Source: JAXMCI01 sp046349435
GTDB lineage: Bacteria > Pseudomonadota > Alphaproteobacteria > Dongiales > Dongiaceae
Direction of reading: 5' to 3'
Assembly (NCBI GenBank): GCA_046349435.1
Contig: JAXMCI010000004.1
Coordinates: 124,001-188,000, forward strand
DNA length: 64,000 nucleotides
The translations under genes and the position numbers were made by a program. Positions 17,807 to 26,446 of this stretch are shown one piece after another (positions within the stretch are counted from its first letter, which is position 1; every line of letters starts with the position of its first letter). Below the pieces are notes generated by a model, which was not told the DNA's origin, ran no database searches, and was given only the letters and a program-made list of their open reading frames with translations.

Positions 17807-18906
17807 GCGGCTCCTACGGGCGGCGGCCGCTGCTGGCCGAGGATCTCGAATCGCTGGCGACCGGCGCCGGCGTGCTCGGCACCGGCGGCGGCACCCACCC
17901 CTATCTCGAGCTGCTCGCCATCCGGCAGCTCTACGCCCAGGGGCGGCGGGTCGAGCTGGTCGAGGCGACGGCGCTGCCCGGGGACGCGGCGGTGGCGGTG
18001 CTCGGGCTGATGGGCGCGCCGCTGGTGACCAAGGAGCGGCTGCCCGACGCCGAGCACGCGCTGCGCCCGCTGCGCATGATGGAGGCCCATGCCGGCCGTC
18101 CCTTCGCCGCGGTGATGTCGATCGAGATCGGCAGCGAGAACTCGATCCTGCCGCTGATGGTCGGCGCGCTGGCCGGCCTGCCGGTGCTCGACGCCGACGC
18201 CATGGGCCGCGCCTTCCCCGAGGCGCAGATGGCGAGCTTCGCCATCGGCGGCCTGCCGATGACCCCCTTCGCCATCGCCGACGTGCGCGGCAACGAGGTC
18301 ATGCTGACCCGCAGCGACAGCCCGAGCTGGACCGAGCGGATCGGCCGCCGGGTGGTGACCGAGATGGGCGCCATCGCCGCCACCTGCTCGGCCCCGCGCA
18401 CCATCGCCGAGGTGCGCGCCCACGGCATCCTCGGCTCGGTCAGCCGCGCCATCCGGCTGGGCGAGGCGGTGCGCGCCGCTCGGCGCCGCCATGCCAGCCC
18501 GATCGAGGCGGTGCTGGCGGCCGAGCGCGGCGTCCATCTCTTCCGCGGCAAGGTCGCCGACGTCGCCCGGCACACCACCGGCGGCTTCGTGCGCGGCCGC
18601 GCCACGCTGGAGGGCGGCGACGCCTTCGCCGGCCGGCGCTTCGTCGTCGACTTCCAGAACGAGTTCACCGTCGGCTGGCTCGACGGAAGGGTGGCCGTGA
18701 CGGTGCCCGACCTGATCTGCATCCTCGACAGCCTCGACGGCACCGCCCTCGGCACCGAGACGATCCGCTACGGCCAGCGCGTCGACGTGCTGTCGCTGCC
18801 GGCCGCCCCGGTGATGACCAGCCCGCGCGGGCTGGAGTTCGTCGGCCCGCGGGCCTTCGGCTACGAGCTCGACTTCGTCTCCCTGCATGGGGCTGAACCG
18901 GCATGA
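17803..18906 (+). CDS. DUF917 family protein (tandem copy 1)
   Basis: This 367-residue DUF917 protein is the first of three consecutive paralogues. Family motifs are GTGGGTHPYLELLAI near residue 28, SIEIGSENSILPLMVGALAG, LPVLDADAMGRAFPEAQMAS, FQNEFTVGWLDG and VPDLICILDSLDG, ending VGPRAFGYELDFVSLHG. The family is known mainly through its association with HyuA-type hydantoinases and with S-methyl thiohydantoin desulfurase; a catalytic mechanism cannot be read from the sequence. It overlaps its neighbours on both sides by four bases. Compared with copies 2 and 3 it has DAMGRAFPEAQ where the others have PEMQ. Confidence 0.85.
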   Translation: MSGSYGRRPLLAEDLESLATGAGVLGTGGGTHPYLELLAIRQLYAQGRRVELVEATALPGDAAVAVLGLMGAPLVTKERLPDAEHALRPLRMMEAHAGRPFAAVMSIEIGSENSILPLMVGALAGLPVLDADAMGRAFPEAQMASFAIGGLPMTPFAIADVRGNEVMLTRSDSPSWTERIGRRVVTEMGAIAATCSAPRTIAEVRAHGILGSVSRAIRLGEAVRAARRRHASPIEAVLAAERGVHLFRGKVADVARHTTGGFVRGRATLEGGDAFAGRRFVVDFQNEFTVGWLDGRVAVTVPDLICILDSLDGTALGTETIRYGQRVDVLSLPAAPVMTSPRGLEFVGPRAFGYELDFVSLHGAEPA

Positions 18907-19994
18907 GGACGCTGCGCACGATCGAGGCCGACGAGCTGCGCTCGCTGGCGGTGGGCACCGGCATCCTCGGCACCGGCGGCGGCACCCACCCCTATCTCGA
19001 GCTGCTCAACGCCGAGAAGCTCTACCGCGACGGCTACCAGGTGCAGCTGCTCGACCCGGCCGATCTCGGCGAGGACGAGCTGGTCGCCGAGATCGGCTTC
19101 ATGGGCGCGCCGCTGATCACCAAGGAGCGGCTGCCCGATCCCGAGCATGCCTGCCGGCCGCTGCGGCTGATGGAGCAGCATGCCGGCATCCGCTTCGCCG
19201 CGGTGATGGCGAGCGAGATCGGCGCCGAGAACGGCGTGCTGCCGCTGCTGGTGGCGGCGCTGACCGGCCTGCCGGTGGTCGACGCCGACACCATGGGCCG
19301 CGCCTTCCCCGAGATGCAGATGAGCAGCTTCGTCATCCACGGGCTGCCGCTGACCCCCTTCGCGCTCTGCGACATCCGCGACAACGACCTGCTGATGACC
19401 GAGGCCGAGGGGCCCTACTGGGTGGAGCGCATCGGCCGCAAGGCCTGCACCGAGATGGGCTCGATCGCCACCACCTGCCGGCCGCCGCGGGCGGGCCGGG
19501 TGATCAAGGAGTTCGCCGTCCACCACACGGTCAGCCGCTCGATCCGGCTCGGCGCCGCCGTGCGCCGCGCCCGCGAGCACCACGAGGATCCGGTCGAGAC
19601 CATCCTGGCGGCCGAGCGCGGCATCGCGCTGTTCCGCGGCAAGGTGATCGACGTCGCCCGCCGCACCACGGCCGGCTTCGTGCGCGGCGTCGCCACCATC
19701 GAGGGCCATGACGGCTTCGCCGGGCAGCGGCTCGAGGTCGACTTCCAGAACGAGTTCACGGTCGGCCGCATCGACGGCGAGACGGTGGTCACGGTGCCCG
19801 ACCTGATCTGCATCCTGGACGCGCTCTCCTGCGAGGCGATCGGCACCGAGACGATCCGCTACGGCCAGCGCGTCGCCGTGCTGTCGCTGCCGGCGGCGCC
19901 GGTGCTGGTCGGGCCGGCCGGGCTGGCGTTCGTCGGCCCGCGCGCCTTCGGCTACGATCTCGACTTCGTCTCGCTGCACGGCGACCGGCGATGA
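18903..19994 (+). CDS. DUF917 family protein (tandem copy 2)
   Basis: This 363-residue paralogue has GTGGGTHPYLELLNAEKLYR, IGAENGVLPLLVAALTGLPV, VDADTMGRAFPEMQMSSFVI, FQNEFTVGRIDGETVVTVPD and VGPRAFGYDLDFVSLHG. It is visibly closer to copy 3 at 19991 than to the minus-strand DUF917 at 10425, so the three-gene row arose by tandem duplication. ATG 18903 overlaps the previous TGA (ATGA). The copies may form a hetero-oligomer or act on different substrates; both are inference. Confidence 0.85.
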   Translation: MRTLRTIEADELRSLAVGTGILGTGGGTHPYLELLNAEKLYRDGYQVQLLDPADLGEDELVAEIGFMGAPLITKERLPDPEHACRPLRLMEQHAGIRFAAVMASEIGAENGVLPLLVAALTGLPVVDADTMGRAFPEMQMSSFVIHGLPLTPFALCDIRDNDLLMTEAEGPYWVERIGRKACTEMGSIATTCRPPRAGRVIKEFAVHHTVSRSIRLGAAVRRAREHHEDPVETILAAERGIALFRGKVIDVARRTTAGFVRGVATIEGHDGFAGQRLEVDFQNEFTVGRIDGETVVTVPDLICILDALSCEAIGTETIRYGQRVAVLSLPAAPVLVGPAGLAFVGPRAFGYDLDFVSLHGDRR

Positions 19995-21085
19995 GCGCGC
20001 CCCGCGAGCTGTCGCGCGACGACGTCGAGGCGCTGGCCACCGGCGCCGGCATCCTCGGCACCGGCGGCAGCGCGCATCCCTATCTCGAGCTGCTCAGCAT
20101 CCTGCGGCTCTACGACGAGGGCCGCCGCGTCAGCCTGCTCGATCCCGCCGATCTCGCCGACGACGACCTGGTCGGCGAGGTCGGCTTCATGGGCGCGCCG
20201 CTGATCACCAAGGAGCGGCTGCCCGACGCCGGGCAGATCCTCAAGGGCTTCGTCGCGATGCAGCGCCATGCCGGCCGGCCCTTCCGCGCCGTCATGTCGT
20301 CCGAGATCGGCGGCGAGAACGGCGTGCTGCCGCTGCTGGTGGCGGCGCTGGCCGGCGTGCCGATGCTCGACGCCGATCCGCGCGGCCGCGCCTTCCCCGA
20401 GATGCAGATGAGCAGCTTCGCGATCGCCGGGCTGCCGCTCTACCCGGTGGCGCTGGCCGACGTGCGCAACAACGCCATCCTGATCACCCGTAGCGCCAGC
20501 CCGCGCTGGACCGAGCGGATCGGCCGGCAGATCTGCATCGAGACCGGCGCCATGATCGCCAACTGCAAGCCGCCGCGCACCGGCCGCCAGATTCGCGACT
20601 TCGCCGTGCTGGGCTCGGTCAGCCGGGCGATCCGGCTGGGCGAGGCGGTGCGCCGCGCCCGGCGCGAGCATGTCGACCCGATTGCCGCCCTGCTCGCCGT
20701 CGAGCCCGGCCTGCGCCTCTTCGTCGGCAAGACGGTCGACGTGCTGCGGCGGACGACCGGCGGCTTCGTGCGCGGCGAGGCGACCATCGAGGGGCTCGAC
20801 GACTTCGCCGGGCAGGTCTTCCGCGTCGAGTTCCAGAACGAGTTCGCCGTCGGCTGGATCGACGGCCGGCTGACCGTGATGGTGCCGGACCTGATCTGCA
20901 TCCTCGACGCCGTGACCGGCGAGGCGATCGGCACCGAGACGATCCGCTACGGCCACCGCGTCGCGATCATGTCGCTGCCGGCCGCCCCCGTGCTGGTCAC
21001 CGAGAAGGCGCTGGCGGTCGTCGGGCCGCGCGCCTTCGGCTACGACATCGACTTCACCTCCGTCCATCCGCGAGGAGCTCCATGA
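19991..21085 (+). CDS. DUF917 family protein (tandem copy 3)
   Basis: This 364-residue third copy differs at the N-terminal glycine motif, GTGGSAHPYLELLSILRLYD, where Gly and Thr of the other two copies are replaced by Ser and Ala. The rest is well kept: IGGENGVLPLLVAALAGVPM, LDADPRGRAFPEMQMSSFAI (Pro-Arg instead of Thr-Met), FQNEFAVGWIDG, and VGPRAFGYDIDFTSVHP. It couples by ATGA to copy 2 and to the HyuA-like gene that follows. The motif changes suggest functional specialisation among the copies. Confidence 0.85.
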   Translation: MSAPRELSRDDVEALATGAGILGTGGSAHPYLELLSILRLYDEGRRVSLLDPADLADDDLVGEVGFMGAPLITKERLPDAGQILKGFVAMQRHAGRPFRAVMSSEIGGENGVLPLLVAALAGVPMLDADPRGRAFPEMQMSSFAIAGLPLYPVALADVRNNAILITRSASPRWTERIGRQICIETGAMIANCKPPRTGRQIRDFAVLGSVSRAIRLGEAVRRARREHVDPIAALLAVEPGLRLFVGKTVDVLRRTTGGFVRGEATIEGLDDFAGQVFRVEFQNEFAVGWIDGRLTVMVPDLICILDAVTGEAIGTETIRYGHRVAIMSLPAAPVLVTEKALAVVGPRAFGYDIDFTSVHPRGAP

Positions 21086-22614
21086 GGCGCATCGGCATCG
21101 ACGTCGGCGGCACCAACACGGATGCCGTGCTGGTCGACGACACGAGGATCGTGGCCGCGGTCAAGGCCCCGACCACGGCCGACGTCACCTCCGGCATCCT
21201 GGCGGCGCTCACCGGCATCCTGCGCGAGGTCCCGGCCGGCGCCGCGCCGATCGACGCGGTGATGATCGGCACCACGCACTTCACCAATGCCGTGGCGCAG
21301 CGCCGCGGCCTGTCGCCGGTGGCCGCGGTGCGCATCTGCCTGCCGGCCAGCCGCTCGCTCGAGCCCTTCATCGACTGGCCGGCCGACCTGCGCGAGAAGG
21401 TGGCGGCCGAGGTGATCATGCTCGAGGGTGGCCACGAATATGACGGCCGTCCCATCGTGCCGTTCGACCGCGACGGCATGCGCGCTGCGGCGCGCCGGAT
21501 CCGCGAGCGCGGCATCGCCGCGGTCGGCATCACCTCGGTGTTCTCGCCGCTGACCGGCGCGCTGGAGGAGGAGGCTGCCGCCATCCTGCTCGAGGAGCAT
21601 CCGGCGGCGCTGGTGACGCTGTCGCACGATATCGGCCGCATCGGTCTGCTCGAGCGCGAGAACGCCACGCTGCTCAACGCCAGCCTGCGCGAGCTGGCGC
21701 GCAAGACGATCCGCGCCTTCGTTGCCGCGATCGAGCAGAGCGGGCTCGCCGCCCGGCTCTATCTGACGCAGAACGACGGCACGGTGATGCTGGCCGAGAT
21801 GGTCGAGCGCTTCCCGATCTTCAGCTTCGCCTCGGGCCCGACCAACAGCATGCGCGGCGGCGCCTTCCTGTCGCGCCACTCCGACGCCATAGTCATCGAC
21901 GTCGGCGGCACCACCACCGACATCGGCATACTGGTGAAGGGCTTCCCACGCGAGGCCAACAGCGTCGTCGAGGTCGGCGGCGTGCGCACCCTCTTCCGCA
22001 TGCCCGACGTGTTCTCGCTGGCGCTCGGCGGCGGCACGCTGGTCCGCACCGATCCGCTGCGCGTCGGGCCGGAGAGCACCGGCTACGAGCTGATGCAGCG
22101 CGGCCTGGTGTTCGGCGGCAGCGAGCTGACCTGCACCGACATCGCGGTCGCCGCCGGGCTGACCGAGATCGGCGAGCGCGCCCGCGTCGCCCATCTCGCG
22201 CCCGACCTGGTGGCCGCCACGGTGCGGCACATCCACGCCACCATCGAGGACGCGGTCGACCGGGTGAAGACCGAGGCGCGCGACGTCCCGGTGATCGCCG
22301 TCGGCGGCGGCGCCTTCCTGGTGCCCGACCGGATGAAGGGCGTCTCCGAGGTGGTCCGCGTGCCGCACGGCAACGTCGCCAACGCCATCGGCGCGGCGAT
22401 CGCCCAGGTCTCCGGCGAGTGCGACCAGATCTTCCAGGACATGACGCGCGACCAGGTCATCGCCGAGGCCCGCACCATCGCCTCGGCCCGCGCCGTCGAG
22501 GGCGGCGCCGATCCCGCCACCCTCGAGGTGGTCGACGTCGAGGACCTGCCGCTCGCCTACATGCCGGGCAACTCGCTACGCGCCCGCGTCCGGGTGGTCG
22601 GCGACATCGCGTAG
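21082..22614 (+). CDS. Short hydantoinase/oxoprolinase A-like protein
   Basis: This 510-residue protein has the actin-like ATPase fold of HyuA: RRIGIDVGGTNTDAVLVDD at the N-terminus (phosphate-1 loop), IGTTHFTNAVAQRRG, and a second phosphate loop DVGGTTTDIGILVKGFPREA at about residue 273. It is shorter than full HyuA proteins (about 680-700), lacking the C-terminal beta domain, which is the usual form beside DUF917 genes. No HyuB gene adjoins it, unlike the hyuAB pair at 45-49 kb, so here the DUF917 proteins probably take the partner role. It is the last gene of the island operon and is followed by a hairpin terminator. Confidence 0.88.
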   Translation: MRRIGIDVGGTNTDAVLVDDTRIVAAVKAPTTADVTSGILAALTGILREVPAGAAPIDAVMIGTTHFTNAVAQRRGLSPVAAVRICLPASRSLEPFIDWPADLREKVAAEVIMLEGGHEYDGRPIVPFDRDGMRAAARRIRERGIAAVGITSVFSPLTGALEEEAAAILLEEHPAALVTLSHDIGRIGLLERENATLLNASLRELARKTIRAFVAAIEQSGLAARLYLTQNDGTVMLAEMVERFPIFSFASGPTNSMRGGAFLSRHSDAIVIDVGGTTTDIGILVKGFPREANSVVEVGGVRTLFRMPDVFSLALGGGTLVRTDPLRVGPESTGYELMQRGLVFGGSELTCTDIAVAAGLTEIGERARVAHLAPDLVAATVRHIHATIEDAVDRVKTEARDVPVIAVGGGAFLVPDRMKGVSEVVRVPHGNVANAIGAAIAQVSGECDQIFQDMTRDQVIAEARTIASARAVEGGADPATLEVVDVEDLPLAYMPGNSLRARVRVVGDIA

Positions 22615-22619
22615 GGAAT

Positions 22620-22644
22620 CCTTCGCCCGCGAAGCGGGCGAGGG
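22620..22644. terminator. Hairpin terminator between convergent genes
   Basis: TCGCCCGC (22623-22630), loop GAA, GCGGGCGA (22634-22641) form a perfect 8-bp stem that can be lengthened by flanking C-G and wobble pairs. It starts 9 bases after the HyuA-like stop and lies before the stop of the opposing SnoaL-like gene. No U-run follows, so it may end transcripts in both directions with Rho or act as an mRNA 3' end. Confidence 0.6.
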
Positions 22645-22648
22645 GGGT

Positions 22649-23053
22649 TCACTCCTCCGGGGCGTTGTCGTCCGGCAGCGGCGGCTTGGCGTGCCACCAC
22701 TCGTCGAAGCGGGTGCACAGGCCGGCCTCGTTGAGGAACACCTGGTAGATGCCGTCGAAGCGCAGCCGCTCGCCGGTCGGCTTCCAGGTCAGCGCCGCCG
22801 TCCAGTGGGCGATGCCGAACGTCTCGGTGAGCGCCAGGATCTCTGACCTGAACTCGATGTCCTGCTGCAGCCCGACCGCGCCCTTCTCGATGTAGCGGCG
22901 GATCTCGGCCTTGCCCTTCATGATCTTGTGGAAGGGCGTGTACATGTAGCTGGCGTCGTCGGTGAACAGCGACAGGGTCCGCTTCGGATCCTGGTTGACC
23001 CAGCCCGCGCCGTAGGCGTCGAGCCAGGCCTGGAAGGTCTCCCGCTTGATCAT
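22649..23053 (-). CDS. SnoaL-like / NTF2-fold domain protein
   Basis: This 134-residue protein has the cone-shaped NTF2-like fold pattern: FQAWLDAYGAGWVNQDPKRT in the first helix, LFTDDASYMYTPFHKIMKGK, GKAEIRRYIEKG, and the strand AALTWKPTGERLRFDGIYQV followed by FDEWWHAKPPLP. Members are isomerases, dehydratases or ligand-binding proteins. No catalytic assignment is possible. It is a single gene that converges on the DUF917 island and is followed on the same strand, 73 bases away, by rfbD. Confidence 0.75.
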   Translation of the reverse strand: MIKRETFQAWLDAYGAGWVNQDPKRTLSLFTDDASYMYTPFHKIMKGKAEIRRYIEKGAVGLQQDIEFRSEILALTETFGIAHWTAALTWKPTGERLRFDGIYQVFLNEAGLCTRFDEWWHAKPPLPDDNAPEE

Positions 23054-23126
23054 GGTGCCGCCTCGCCCCGATGTCCCGCCGGCACTATGCCAGAGCGGCC
23101 GCCGCGCGTCTCGGCCTGCCCGCCTG

Positions 23127-24023
23127 CTACGCGCCGCCCGCCACCATCGCGGCCAGCGCCGGCCGCCAGGGCGCGGGCCGCAGGCCGAAGGCGGCCTCGA
23201 TGCGGCGGCAATCCAGCACCGAGCAGGAGGGGCGGCGGGCCGGGGCGCCGTAGGCGGCGCTGGCGATGGCGTCGAGCGGCGGCGCCCGCCGGCCGCGCGC
23301 CTGCAGCTCCGCCAGGATGGCGGCGGCGACGCCGTGCCAGCTCGATTGCGGCGCGCCGCGATAATGGTAGGTGCCCCAGGGCAGGCTGCCGCTCTCGGCC
23401 AGCCGGCTGGCGATCGCCAGGATGGCGGCGGCGAGATCGGCCGCCGCGGTCGGGCAGGTGACCTGGTCGTCGACCACCGCCAGCCGCTCGCGGCTCGCCG
23501 CCGCCGCCATGATCGCGGCGACGAAGTTGCGGCCGCCCGGCGCGAAGACGCCGGAGGTGCGCAGGATCACGTGCCGCTCCAGCCGTGCCCGCACCGCCGC
23601 CTCGCCCGCTTCCTTGCTGCGGCCATAGGCGGAAAGCGGGGCGGGCGGGTCGTCCTCGCGCCAGGGCCCCGCGCCGTCGCCGAAGACGTAGTCGGTCGAG
23701 AGGTGGAGCAGCGCGGTGCCGCTGCCCGCGCAGGCCGCGGCGAGCGCCGCCGGCCCCTCGACATTGGCGGCGGCGAGCGGACCCGGCTCGCGCTCGGCGC
23801 GGTCGACCGCGGGGTAGGCGGCGGCGTTCACCGCCAGCAGCGCGCCGGATCCGGCGACGGCCGCGGCGACGGCGCCCGCATCGGCGACGTCGCACTGCGC
23901 GCGGGTCAGCGCGGTGACGTCGAACCCGGCGCCCGGCGCTGCCGCCGCGACGGCGCTGCCGACCTGGCCGCCGGCCCCCAGCACCAGCAGCCGCGGCCTG
24001 CCGGCCCTGATGCCGGCGCTCAT
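23127..24023 (-). CDS. rfbD: dTDP-4-dehydrorhamnose reductase
   Basis: This 298-residue SDR enzyme reduces dTDP-4-keto-L-rhamnose to dTDP-L-rhamnose with NAD(P)H, the last step of the pathway. It has LLVLGAGGQVGSAVAAAAPG (the nucleotide-binding glycine motif), LLHLSTDYVFGD, and SAYGRSKEAGEAAV with the catalytic Tyr and Lys. The start chosen is ATG 24023, overlapping the rfbB stop by four bases. The gene order rfbC-rfbB-rfbD on the minus strand follows directly after an ABC exporter, so the rhamnose is probably destined for an exported polysaccharide. Confidence 0.93.
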   Translation of the reverse strand: MSAGIRAGRPRLLVLGAGGQVGSAVAAAAPGAGFDVTALTRAQCDVADAGAVAAAVAGSGALLAVNAAAYPAVDRAEREPGPLAAANVEGPAALAAACAGSGTALLHLSTDYVFGDGAGPWREDDPPAPLSAYGRSKEAGEAAVRARLERHVILRTSGVFAPGGRNFVAAIMAAAASRERLAVVDDQVTCPTAAADLAAAILAIASRLAESGSLPWGTYHYRGAPQSSWHGVAAAILAELQARGRRAPPLDAIASAAYGAPARRPSCSVLDCRRIEAAFGLRPAPWRPALAAMVAGGA

Positions 24024-25087
24024 GCGGGCGACGGGCCGGCCCCGGCCAGCCCGAGCCGCTCGCCGCGATAGGCGCCGCTGGTCACCGCTTCCCACCACCA
24101 GCGGTTCTCCAGGTACCAGCGCACCGTCGCCTCGATGCCCCGGGCGAAGTCGAAGCCCGGGCGCCAGCCGAGCTCGGTGCGCAGCTTGGTCGCGTCGATC
24201 GCGTAGCGCCAGTCGTGCCCCGGCCGGTCGGGGACCAGCCGGATCAGCCCGCGGCGGCTCGCCGGCGCCGGCTGCAGCCGGTCGAGCGCCTCGATGATCG
24301 CCTCGGCGACCTGGCGGTTGGTGCGCTCATTGCCGCCGCCGACATTGTAGGTCTCGCCCGGCCGTCCCCGCCGCAGGATCAGCCACAGGGCCTCGACATG
24401 GTCCTCGACATGCAGCCAGTCGCGCACGTTCTCGCCGCTGCCGTAGAGCTCGATCGGGCGGCCGTCCAGCGCCGTCAGGATGGCGCGCGGGATCAGCTTC
24501 TCGGGAAACTGGCAGGGGCCGTAGTTGTTGCTGCAGTTGCTGATCAGCACCGGCAGCCCGTAGCTCAGCGCCCAGGCGCGCGCCAAGTGGTCGGCGGCCG
24601 CCTTGCTCGCGGCGTAGGGCGAGCTCGGGCGGTAGGGCGTCGCCTCGGTGAAGGCGCCGGTGGCGCCGAGCGCGCCATAGACCTCGTCGGTGGAGACCTG
24701 GTGGAAGCGGAAGGCGTCGCGCTGCGCGGGCGGCAGGCCTTGCCAGTAGTCGCGCGCCGCCTCGAGCAGGACGAAGCTGCCGACGATGTTGGTCGCGATG
24801 AACGGCGCCGGCCCGTCGAGCGAGCGGTCGACATGCGACTCGGCGGCGAGGTGCATCACCGCGTCCGGCCGGAACTCGGCGAGCAGGCGGCGCATCGCCG
24901 GCCCGTCCTCGACCGCGGCCCGCACGAAGCGGAAGCCCGGGCGGTCGGCCACCGGCCGCAGCGACTGCAGGTTGCCGGCATAGGTCAGCGCGTCGACCAC
25001 CAGCAGCTCGGCCAGGCCGTCCCCGGCCAGCCGGCGGACCAGGGCCGAGCCGATGAAGCCGGCGCCGCCGGTCACCATCAGCCGCAT
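24020..25087 (-). CDS. rfbB: dTDP-glucose 4,6-dehydratase
   Basis: This 355-residue extended SDR enzyme converts dTDP-glucose to dTDP-4-keto-6-deoxyglucose. Motifs are MRLMVTGGAGFIGSALVRRL at the N-terminus, HVDRSLDGPAPFIATNIVGS, STDEVYGALG, YAASKAAADHLARAW (catalytic Tyr-x3-Lys) and NCSNNYGPCQFPEKLIPRAI. The start ATG 25087 is within the 3' end of rfbC, overlapping it by 10 bases. Length is as expected (about 350). Confidence 0.95.
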   Translation of the reverse strand: MRLMVTGGAGFIGSALVRRLAGDGLAELLVVDALTYAGNLQSLRPVADRPGFRFVRAAVEDGPAMRRLLAEFRPDAVMHLAAESHVDRSLDGPAPFIATNIVGSFVLLEAARDYWQGLPPAQRDAFRFHQVSTDEVYGALGATGAFTEATPYRPSSPYAASKAAADHLARAWALSYGLPVLISNCSNNYGPCQFPEKLIPRAILTALDGRPIELYGSGENVRDWLHVEDHVEALWLILRRGRPGETYNVGGGNERTNRQVAEAIIEALDRLQPAPASRRGLIRLVPDRPGHDWRYAIDATKLRTELGWRPGFDFARGIEATVRWYLENRWWWEAVTSGAYRGERLGLAGAGPSPA

Positions 25088-25647
25088 GGGGCCCCGCCGA
25101 GCAGCGCGCCGAGCGTCGGCTGGGTGCGGTCGCGGTCGGAGAGAATCGCCGCCGCCGGCGCCACCGGCCAGGGGATCGCCAGCGCCGGGTCGCACCACAG
25201 GATGCCGCGCTCGTGCTGCGGCGCGTAGGGCGCCGAGACCTTGTAGAAGACCACCGTGTCGGGGGCGAGCGTGCAGAAGCCGTGGGCGAAGCCCTCGGCC
25301 GGCACGAAGAGCTGCCCGCCGCCCGCCGCATCGAGCTCGATCGCGACGTGGCGGCGGAAGGTCGGGCTGTCCGGCCGGATGTCGACGACGACATCGAGGA
25401 TGGCGCCCTGCAGCACGCGCACCAGCTTGGCCTGGGCCATCGGCGGGCGCTGGAAATGCAGGCCGCGCACCGTGCCGGGGCTGCGCGACAGGGACTGGTT
25501 GTCCTGCACGAACTCGACCGCGATGCCGGCCGCCGCCCAGGCGGCCCGGCTCCAGGTCTCGCTGAAGCTGCCGCGGGCGTCCTCGTGGCGGCGCGGCCGC
25601 AGCAGCCTGACGCCGGGCAGGTCGGTGTCGGCCACCTCGAGCGTCAC
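25078..25647 (-). CDS. rfbC: dTDP-4-dehydrorhamnose 3,5-epimerase
   Basis: This 189-residue cupin-fold epimerase inverts C3 and C5 of dTDP-4-keto-6-deoxyglucose. It shows FVQDNQSLSRSPGTVRGLHF with the catalytic His, FVPAEGFAHGFCTLAPDTVV, and YAPQHERGILWCDPALAIPW. Length matches the family (about 185). It ends inside rfbB and starts 4 bases after the stop of the ABC ATPase gene, so exporter and sugar genes form one operon. Confidence 0.94.
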   Translation of the reverse strand: MTLEVADTDLPGVRLLRPRRHEDARGSFSETWSRAAWAAAGIAVEFVQDNQSLSRSPGTVRGLHFQRPPMAQAKLVRVLQGAILDVVVDIRPDSPTFRRHVAIELDAAGGGQLFVPAEGFAHGFCTLAPDTVVFYKVSAPYAPQHERGILWCDPALAIPWPVAPAAAILSDRDRTQPTLGALLGGAPCG

Positions 25648-25651
25648 GGCG

Positions 25652-26394
25652 CTAGCCCATCGCCTGGTAGCGCTCGACCACCTTGTCGGCGGGGCCGAAC
25701 TCCAGCACCTCGCCCTCGTGCAGCAGCAGCGCCTTGTTGCACAGATTCATGATGTGGTTGGTGGCGTGCGAGGCGACGACCAGGATCTGGCCCGGCTCAT
25801 CAGGTCCTTGAGCCGGCGCTGGGCGCGCTCCAGGAAGTGCGCGTCGCCGGCGCCGATCACCTCGTCGAGCAGCAGGATCTCCGGCTGCACGCAGGTCGAG
25901 ATGGCGAAGGCCAGCCGGATGCTCATGCCGCTCGAATAGGTGCGCAGCGGCAGCCCGAGATGCGGGCCGAGCTCGGTGAACTCCTCGATCTCCGGGATCC
26001 GCGCCAGCGCCTCGGCGTGGCTGAGGCCGAGGATGGCGGCGCGCAGCAGGATGTTGTCGTAGCCGGTCGCGTCGGGATCCATGCCGAGCGAGATGTCGAG
26101 CAGCGAGGCGATCGAGCCGTCGATGACGATGCGGCCCTCGGGCGGCTCGTAGATGCCGCTCAGCACCCGCAGCAGGGTCGACTTGCCGGCGCCGTTGCGG
26201 CCGATCAGCCCGACCCGGTCGCCGTCGCCCAGCGTCAGCGAGACGTTGCGCAGCGCCTTCACCAGCACGCCGTGGTGGTCGACGCCGATCCGGCCCCGCG
26301 TCCCGATCCCGAGCAGCCGGTTCTTCATCGACCGCGTCCGGGTGTCGTAGATCGGGAACTGGATGGTGACGTTCTCGAGGATCAGCGATGCCAT
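25652..26394 (-). pseudogene. Polysaccharide ABC exporter ATPase (Wzt/TagH type), frameshifted near 25790
   Basis: The main frame from ATG 26394 gives MASLILENVTIQFPIYDTRT, Walker A VGLIGRNGAGKSTLLRVLSG, the exporter-specific SIASLLDISLGMDPDATGYD, the signature YSSGMSIRLAFAIS and Walker B PEILLLDEVIGAGDAHF. After about residue 200 the frame is lost. The neighbouring frame continues with QILVVASHATNHIMNLCNKA, carrying the switch His, and LLLHEGEVLEFGPADKVVER to a stop at 25652. The restored protein is about 247 residues, the short form without the C-terminal glycan-binding domain. The break looks like a missing base or bases in the segment following LKDLMS. It would power export of a rhamnose-containing polysaccharide. 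Confidence 0.85.
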
Positions 26395-26446
26395 GTCGGC
26401 CGATCCGGGCGGCGATGCAGGGCGGGGGCCGGCTTCATGGCGCCGC

